Of a stretch of DNA of 11,996 nucleotides, positions 8,401-11,996 are shown one piece after another. Within the stretch, counting starts at the first letter, position 1, and every line of letters starts with the position of its first letter. The notes beneath the pieces were generated by a model, which was not told where the DNA came from, did not search any database, and was given only the letters and a program-made list of their open reading frames with translations. The translations under genes and the position numbers were made by a program. This stretch comes from JBNKEI01 sp050288705 (GTDB lineage: Bacteria; Myxococcota; Myxococcia; Myxococcales; UBA5297): contig JBNKEI010000123.1 in NCBI GenBank assembly GCA_050288705.1, forward strand, positions 1 through 11,996, written 5' to 3'.

Positions 8401-8529
8401 ACCAATCGCACATTCAATATTGTGTTTGTCCGTTCTGAACACGGGAAAGATTTAGCTGAGACTTCAGCGCCAGATTCAGTTGCCTACTATAATGGACAAG
8501 CTATCGATATCGTTCAGCCGACTAACTAA
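5473..8529 (+). CDS. GH31 glycoside hydrolase lipoprotein, alpha-xylosidase-like
   Basis: A 1018-residue secreted glycosidase. Residues 1-24 look like a lipoprotein signal ending SNLAC (Asn at -3 is unusual), so it is probably anchored at Cys24. A Thr-Asp repeat linker (37-50) follows. Residues about 60-270 form a beta-rich module (GQTFTTG, GYMLRGIWI) of no family I can name, possibly carbohydrate binding. The GH31 N-terminal beta domain (about 275-470) and a TIM barrel (about 480-840) come next, with PMYPRWSFGLWQSKCQY, PIDLIIQDWKYW, WWMDASEPE (Asp634, expected nucleophile) and WSGD (Asp704, expected acid/base). C-terminal beta domains complete the protein. The WWMDASEP and LIIQDW motifs are closest to alpha-xylosidases that trim xyloglucan, but other alpha-glycosidase activity is possible. 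No transporter or other glycan genes adjoin it. The putative ribosome site (AAGGCG) is modest. Confidence 0.88.
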   Translation: METSRRVDLICLILLNFFVSNLACQTERNRPVEEHNTDTDTDTDTDTDTDTNTEPMLIYTRTEPVPGKEDIAQLGSPTSDKENILGTGVTLTKTNDSATYVANDRMTQGQTFTTGSSSSGYMLRGIWIRHVGYTDSLKNGTWANLLGDDQITVRICHVNGTKLKVLKSTIVTASFGSSLSGGSENVYWNGTGRWMYIDLGAPIKLEANTVYAFDLTSYGPWFELAGLDSNSYSQGVAYTTQTKQALDMGTVHQNGDRTFVIDINSTSYNAHTSKCGIAIKAITDRIIHVQCVPDGQIPKTSLIVPDIPRNSVPVTINDQENTYTLTTSQLEARLDKVTKRVSFYNPGGQLILAESGRSVTPYLHREAATNSKTWTLYLTTQKWSASESEAYYGLGQKPGSSIDHQGQSTVVEQGNTDAMTPFIVSSGGYGLLWDINCTGEFNAKDTSGKISFSADAAFGLDYYFIYGPDYERVISEYRELTGKAPMYPRWSFGLWQSKCQYNNQSEILDIANKYRQNKFPIDLIIQDWKYWEYDNNYWSSMTWDASRYPDPDTMISQIHDLNIKFMAVIWPFIGPSSALGQELKLNGGLLEGGNNYTNQVAKLFNAYDPNIYDIYWKHANQGLFQRDLDAWWMDASEPEDLNNLAGDMGECGPLSSCHNAYALVHTEGLSSRQLKVNNEKRVVMLTRSCWAGQQRTGAATWSGDTSSDWNTFQNQIPAGISYCMAGLPYWTTDIGGYWGNDNKNPSFRELFQRWYQYGAFCPLFRVHGFAAREPWQWDGKDGPIYNNLKKYADLRYRLMPYIYTLGSEVTRKNTTIMRGLPMDFPDDANCRKNNREFMFGPAFLVRPVTEPISSSSPKTSVYLPQIAGWYDFWTGEKLNGGVTVDKETPINVMPLYVKAGSIVPMGPTMEWTTQKPADPIELRIYTGANASFTLYEDENDNYNYQNSAFSLIPINWDDGKKTLTIGTRQGSFPGMLTNRTFNIVFVRSEHGKDLAETSAPDSVAYYNGQAIDIVQPTN
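5581..5622 (+). repeat. Hexanucleotide tandem repeat coding a Thr-Asp linker
   Basis: Seven 6-bp units in tandem, four ACTGAC followed by three ACTGAT, encode (Thr-Asp)7 at residues 37-50 of the GH31 lipoprotein, just after the presumed lipid anchor. Because the unit is 6 bp, gain or loss of copies by slippage would change linker length without breaking the frame. Similar Thr-Asp linkers follow the lipobox in lipoproteins of Myxococcota-like bacteria. Confidence 0.9.
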
Positions 8530-8754
8530 TAATTGACGCCAATTGCAACCTGCCGGCTGATAGGGTCTAGCAGCCACGAATGAAGCGGAGGCCGGACCAC
8601 AATCTTTCCGAGGGTAATGCCGCGGGCATGAAGTCGAGGTAGCCTTCGGCCCGACAAGCTCGGCCGGTTGACGATTTGGCTAAAATCAGTTTTGCTTTTG
8701 TTTTTTCCGGTGAAACGTGTATGTGTTTGTATTTTTTTAAACTAAGGTTACCTC
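8530..8754. other. Intergenic gap between the GH31 and YjbQ genes
   Basis: About 225 bp without a gene. The first 130 bp are richer in G and C than the surroundings and hold small palindromes (ATGCC-GCG-GGCAT at 8618-8630; CGGCC ... GGCCG near 8648-8665). The rest is T-rich and contains a weak terminator candidate. No promoter could be placed with confidence. Confidence 0.5.
8673..8706 (+). terminator. Possible rho-independent terminator after the GH31 gene
   Basis: About 145 bp after the GH31 stop codon there are overlapping short stems (GATTT/AAATC, and GC-AAAA/TTTT-GC with one bulge), followed by a T-rich tract ending in seven T residues interrupted by one G. The stems are AT-rich and weak, so this is only a candidate. 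It would separate GH31 transcription from the YjbQ gene that starts at 8755. Confidence 0.3.
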
Positions 8755-9171
8755 ATGAAATCATTTCGCAAAGAACTATGGTTCGAAGTGCCCCAACGGC
8801 GTGGCTTTGTGAACATAACGCCACGAATTGAAACCTGTTTACAGGAAAACAACATCCGCGAGGGATTATGCTTGGTAAACGCCATGCATATTACCGCCAG
8901 TGTTTTCATCAATGATGACGAGTCGGGACTACATGCCGATTTTGATAAATGGCTTGAAAAACTTGCTCCGGAAAAACCGCATTCTCAATATGCGCACAAC
9001 CATGGCGAAGATAATGCCGATGCCCACCTTAAGCGCACCATCATGGGACGCGAAGTGGTAGTGGCGGTAACCGATGGAAAACTAGATTTTGGTCCTTGGG
9101 AACAGATTTTTTACGGGGAATTTGACGGCCGGCGCCGCAAACGTGCTTTAGTAAAAATTATCGGAGAATAA
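8755..9171 (+). CDS. YjbQ family (UPF0047) protein
   Basis: A 138-residue protein of the YjbQ/UPF0047 family, full length. Family marks are NAMHITASVFIND (about 42-54), HNHGEDNADAHLKRTIMG (81-98; His81, His83 and His91 are conserved) and TDGKLDFGPWEQIFYGEFDG (106-125, Glu116). Members are small trimeric cytosolic proteins; some complement thiamine-phosphate synthase mutants with low activity, so databases call them secondary thiamine-phosphate synthases, but the true role is unsettled. TAAGG lies 7 bp before the ATG. The next gene begins 37 bp downstream on the same strand, so they may form an operon. Confidence 0.93.
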   Translation: MKSFRKELWFEVPQRRGFVNITPRIETCLQENNIREGLCLVNAMHITASVFINDDESGLHADFDKWLEKLAPEKPHSQYAHNHGEDNADAHLKRTIMGREVVVAVTDGKLDFGPWEQIFYGEFDGRRRKRALVKIIGE

Positions 9172-9208
9172 ACTCTTACCTTGCTTCTAGTGTTTCGCCG
9201 AGATACTT

Positions 9209-11356
9209 ATGCATACAGGAGCTGCCAGTAATACTGTTCATTCTTGGAAATTCAACCGGGTGGGAGGACTTGACCAAGTAGCACTAGAAACAAGCGCTGA
9301 TCTTTTAAACTTAGAGCATTTAGATCAAAAACTATGGGTCGCGCTCAGTTGTCCAGCTATTGGCTTGGAAATTGACGATCAAACTTTGGCGCTGATTGAT
9401 TCCAATGGTGACGGACGCATTCGACCCCCCGAACTATTACAAGCAGTTCAGTGGGCGGTTGCGCGGCTAAAAAACCCTCAAGATTTACTTCAGGGCCACC
9501 AAGCTTTGCCTCTGCATGCCATTAGCGACCAAATTCCAGAAGGTGAATTGTTGTTAGCGTCCGCCCGGCGCATAATGCACTTATTGAGTAAACCGCAAGA
9601 ACTTTCCATATCTGTTGCCGATATAGTAAGTGCCCGCAGAATTTTGGCAGCCCAACCGATTAAAGGTGACGGAGTAATCGGCATTGAAGCGGCTGTTGAC
9701 GAAAAGACGCGATCGCTGATCTCACATATTATCGCTTGTAGCGATACGGCGATTTCGGGAATCACTGAGGATAATTACGCTTCTTTTTTTAAAGAAGTAG
9801 ATGCGTATTTACAATGGGCAGATAAAGCCTGTTCCCCGGAAATCGAGGTGCTAGGGTCGAAAACCGCCAAAGCTGTCGAAACAATTGAAGCTGTACGGGT
9901 AAAAGTGGATGATTATTTCGCCCGTTGCCGATTGGCGGCTTTTGATTCTCGCGCTATTGGCGTGCTCAATCGTTCAGAAACCGAATATCTAAATATTGCC
10001 GCCAAGGATTTAAAACTCTCTGCAGAAGAAGTAAGCGAATTCCCATTGGCCACCATAGCCCCAGGAAAACCTCTTCCCATTGTGAGCGGTGTTAACCCGG
10101 CCTGGGCATCTTCCTTGGCCGAGCTACAGAAACATGCAATCTCTCCAGTATTTGAAAAAACCAAAGTCTCGCTCAGCGAGTCGGAATGGCTACAATTGTG
10201 TGCACATTTTGCTCCCTATAAAAAATACATGGCGCTTAAGCCCAATACCGCCTGCGAAAAATTGGGTTACGAGCTTTTGAAGACCATTTCGCATGGTGCC
10301 GGCAAAGCCGAACTGGAAGCGCTTTTTGTCAAGGACAAAGAAATTGCACCCGAAATTAAGGCCATGGGCGACATCAACCGTTTAGTGCGCTACTATAGTG
10401 ATTTGCGCGCACTGCTGCACAATTTTATTAATTTTGCGGATTTTTATTCATGCAGTCGCGGAGCATTATTCCAGGCAGGCACCCTATTCCTGGATGCACG
10501 TTCCACGGATTTATGTATTCGCATGACCGGGCCTAATCCACTGGCAGCGATGAGCCAAATATATATAGCCTATTGTAGTTGTACACGCTCTGACAGCGCC
10601 CCTTTTTGTATAGCTGCTTGCTTTACCCAGGGTGATAGCGATTATCTTTTTGTTGGCCGTCACGGAATATTTTATGACCGCCAAGGACGCGACTGGGATG
10701 CAGTAATCACCAGTATAATCGATAATCCTATTAGCATTGGACAAGCATTCTGGTCTCCTTATAAAAAGCTGGTTCGCTTTGTCGAACAGCTAATAGCCAA
10801 GCGTGCTGCTGCAGCGGACGAACAATCAACTTCTCAGCTTTCAACCACTGCGGAGAGCGCAATCCATACTGACAAGACCAAGCCGTCTGAGCCACCAAAA
10901 AAGTTCGACCTGGCACTTATTACCGGAATCGGCGTAGCGTTAGGTTCCATAGGTGGTTTTTTAGCAGCGATTCTGTTTAATTTCGTCAGTTTAGGGATTT
11001 GGATGCCTTTGGGTGTAGTGGGTTTGATAATGGCAATCTCTACACCTTCCATAATTATTGCCTGGCTAAAACTGCGCCAGCGCACCCTAGGCCCAATTCT
11101 GGACGCTAGTGGCTGGGCAGTAAATGGAAGAGTAAAAATTAGTTTCCCGCTAGGTAGTCTACTTACCCGGGTGGCTCAACTTCCCACCGGGACCGAACGC
11201 TCTTTTGAAGACCCTTTCGATGTCAATAGGACTACGAAGAGTTGGCGACGTACCTTATTGCTTTTGTTTTTTTTGATTTTAGTTGGTGTTGCCGCCACCG
11301 TTTATTGGGATTTACTGAAAGGCTATTTTGGCAAACTAGTGATGTTATTTTCTTGA
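9209..11356 (+). CDS. Uncharacterised membrane-anchored protein with EF-hand-like loop
   Basis: A 715-residue protein I recognise only as a member of a conserved family without a named function. The N-terminus (residues 12-50, WKFNRVGGLDQVALE ... LDQKLWVALSCP) is followed by a loop, Asp64-x-Asn66-x-Asp68-Gly-Arg70 ... Glu75, that matches the calcium-binding EF-hand pattern. A central block (about 405-530) includes GTLFLDARSTDLCIR, VGRHGIFYDRQGRDWDAV and FWSPYKKLVRFVEQ, and looks highly constrained. After a polar linker come two hydrophobic helices (about 569-593 and 597-620), the motif GPILDASGWAVNGR (628-641) and a last helix (about 682-704). The bulk probably faces the cytoplasm because no signal peptide is present. 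The start codon has only a weak GAG upstream. It follows the YjbQ gene by 37 bp. Confidence 0.75.
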   Translation: MHTGAASNTVHSWKFNRVGGLDQVALETSADLLNLEHLDQKLWVALSCPAIGLEIDDQTLALIDSNGDGRIRPPELLQAVQWAVARLKNPQDLLQGHQALPLHAISDQIPEGELLLASARRIMHLLSKPQELSISVADIVSARRILAAQPIKGDGVIGIEAAVDEKTRSLISHIIACSDTAISGITEDNYASFFKEVDAYLQWADKACSPEIEVLGSKTAKAVETIEAVRVKVDDYFARCRLAAFDSRAIGVLNRSETEYLNIAAKDLKLSAEEVSEFPLATIAPGKPLPIVSGVNPAWASSLAELQKHAISPVFEKTKVSLSESEWLQLCAHFAPYKKYMALKPNTACEKLGYELLKTISHGAGKAELEALFVKDKEIAPEIKAMGDINRLVRYYSDLRALLHNFINFADFYSCSRGALFQAGTLFLDARSTDLCIRMTGPNPLAAMSQIYIAYCSCTRSDSAPFCIAACFTQGDSDYLFVGRHGIFYDRQGRDWDAVITSIIDNPISIGQAFWSPYKKLVRFVEQLIAKRAAAADEQSTSQLSTTAESAIHTDKTKPSEPPKKFDLALITGIGVALGSIGGFLAAILFNFVSLGIWMPLGVVGLIMAISTPSIIIAWLKLRQRTLGPILDASGWAVNGRVKISFPLGSLLTRVAQLPTGTERSFEDPFDVNRTTKSWRRTLLLLFFLILVGVAATVYWDLLKGYFGKLVMLFS

Positions 11357-11432
11357 GTTTTATTGCTAAATGAGCAGGCTGATATTATCTCGACCCCCCC
11401 AAAATGTTGTCTAGTTAGGGTATAAAGGAAAG

Positions 11433-11857
11433 ATGAAAACGACACTTGACCACCTGCCAGAGCAGAAACGAACAGAACTACAAAAAGCTATCGAGATTAT
11501 TCAGGAGGCAATTAATCTCGACATGCTCATTTTATTTGGCAGCTATGCCCGTGGCGACTGGGTCGAGGACTTAGACCCGGAAACCCTCCAATATCGTTAT
11601 CAGAGTGATTTTGACCTTTTGGTGGTCACCGAAACATCTGCAAGCTAATAAAGTAGAGCAAAACAATCAGCTTACTCAGCGTTTAGCCAAGTCTATTCAT
11701 CGAACGCCCATTAGCTTGATTGCAGAAGATATCCAGTTTATTAATCGTCGTCTAAGAAAAAGTCAGTATTTTTATATTGACATACTACGGGAAGGAATAC
11801 TTCTACACGACTCAGGCAAATTTCAATTAGCAGAACCAGTCGAAATAAGTCCTAAAG
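11433..11857 (+). pseudogene. Broken nucleotidyltransferase (MNT-HEPN-type) gene
   Basis: The first frame (11433-11648) encodes an N-terminal MNT nucleotidyltransferase domain with LFGSYARGDW (Gly36-Ser37 ... Arg40-Gly41) and SDFDLLVV (Asp59, Asp61, the expected metal ligands). It stops early at TAA 11646-11648. The matching continuation (ANKVEQNNQL ... RTPISLIAEDIQF ... EGILLHDSGKFQLAEP) is in the next frame up to about 11857, implying a 1-base insertion or 2-base deletion near 11630-11645. The protein then diverges after EISPK, where an IS-like end begins, and the C-terminal HEPN-type domain normal for this family is missing. AAAGGA sits before the ATG. Full-length relatives are fused MNT-HEPN proteins with toxin-antitoxin-like domains; this copy is probably dead. 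Confidence 0.8.
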
Positions 11858-11907
11858 GTATCTACTCGCCCGTCCGTACCCTGACAAGATGCCACGAAGT
11901 GTAGAAA

Positions 11908-11950
11908 CTCCGTAACGATAGCGCCTAAGAAGGCGCTTATGTTAACGGAG
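11908..11950 (+). promoter_or_regulatory. Hairpin covering the ribosome site of the IS reading frame
   Basis: CTCCGTAAC (11908-11916) pairs with GTTAACGGAG (11941-11950, one bulge), and GCGCCT (11921-11926) pairs with AGGCGC (11931-11936) around a 4-base loop, giving one long stem. The right arm contains the GGAG ribosome site, 6 bases before ATG 11957. In RNA reading in from outside, this stem would hide the site. Comparable hairpins in IS10 and IS50 block transposase synthesis from read-through transcripts. Confidence 0.7.
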
Positions 11951-11956
11951 AAAAAA

Positions 11957-11996
11957 ATGGAACGGTTGGAAGAATTAAGAGCAAAGCGGCAGTGGA
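11957..11996 (+). CDS. Start of IS66-like first reading frame (TnpA-like), partial
   Basis: Only 13 codons are visible (MERLEELRAKRQW) before the window ends. The RAKRQW pattern after a charged start is like IS66 TnpA small proteins, which continue into an IEAWQxSGLSQAxYCR-type helix-turn-helix region. GGAG at 11947-11950 is a good ribosome site. The call rests on few residues plus the IS-like context. Confidence 0.5.
   Translation, partial: MERLEELRAKRQW

Larger units (their letters stand above)
11858..11996 (+). mobile_element. Left end of an IS66-like insertion sequence (partial)
   Basis: Homology to the nucleotidyltransferase ends abruptly, and the sequence from 11858 starts GTATCTACTCGCCCG, a GTA-type terminus like those of the IS66 family. 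About 100 bp later a reading frame begins whose first residues (MERLEELRAKRQW) resemble the first small protein (TnpA) of IS66 elements. The boundary is inferred from loss of the interrupted protein's sequence; the right end, inverted repeat and expected 8-bp target duplication (left copy would be TCCTAAAG) lie outside the window. Confidence 0.55.

Noticed and set aside
9490..11085. Minus-strand open frames inside the 715-aa gene
   Set aside because: They overlap a long plus-strand coding sequence and have no independent support.
11605..11904. Separate 99-aa gene with a GTG start
   Set aside because: Its first residues are out-of-frame coding for the nucleotidyltransferase, and the rest continues that protein, so it is the second half of one broken gene with an IS-derived tail.

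Overview
The window reads as chromosomal DNA of a Gram-negative bacterium of moderate GC content. Three features support this: a Tat-exported periplasmic protein, a likely lipoprotein with a Thr-Asp repeat linker, and a MJ0042-type zinc-ribbon protein with one membrane span. The Thr-Asp linker and the zinc-ribbon protein recall Myxococcota and other former deltaproteobacteria, but no marker gene fixes the taxonomy. No rRNA, tRNA or CRISPR array was seen.

Left part (about 1-4500): four genes on the minus strand. Read in transcription order from 4497 leftward they are a Tat-exported DUF362 protein, a membrane polyferredoxin starting 2 bp after it (a tight pair suggesting an uncharacterised redox or metal-linked module), a zinc-ribbon/DUF3426-like single-span membrane protein, and a DinB-superfamily, maleylpyruvate-isomerase-like protein.

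Divergent intergenic region (4498-5472): nearly 1 kb without a credible gene. It carries two non-autonomous miniature elements. One is 202 bp (4711-4912), with perfect 19-bp terminal inverted repeats and a perfect 10-bp target duplication; it contains a long imperfect palindrome. The other is 232 bp (5190-5421), with 12-bp inverted ends and a 7-of-8 target duplication; it contains an inverted pair of CCCTCACCC-type palindromic repeats. The second ends 51 bp before the start codon of the next gene.

Right part (5473-11996, plus strand): a large GH31 glycosidase lipoprotein resembling alpha-xylosidases, a YjbQ (UPF0047) protein, a 715-aa membrane-anchored protein of an uncharacterised family with an EF-hand-like loop, and a broken nucleotidyltransferase gene of the MNT-HEPN type. 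That last gene is frameshifted and then cut off by what looks like the left end of an IS66-like insertion sequence. The IS runs off the window, and its first reading frame begins at 11957 behind a hairpin that covers its ribosome binding site. The ends of the 232-bp miniature element resemble this IS end, so the two may be related.

The strongest new observations are the two miniature elements, the IS insertion in a decayed MNT gene, the DUF362-polyferredoxin pair and the 715-aa protein. No clear defence system or other new multi-gene system can be demonstrated from this sequence alone.
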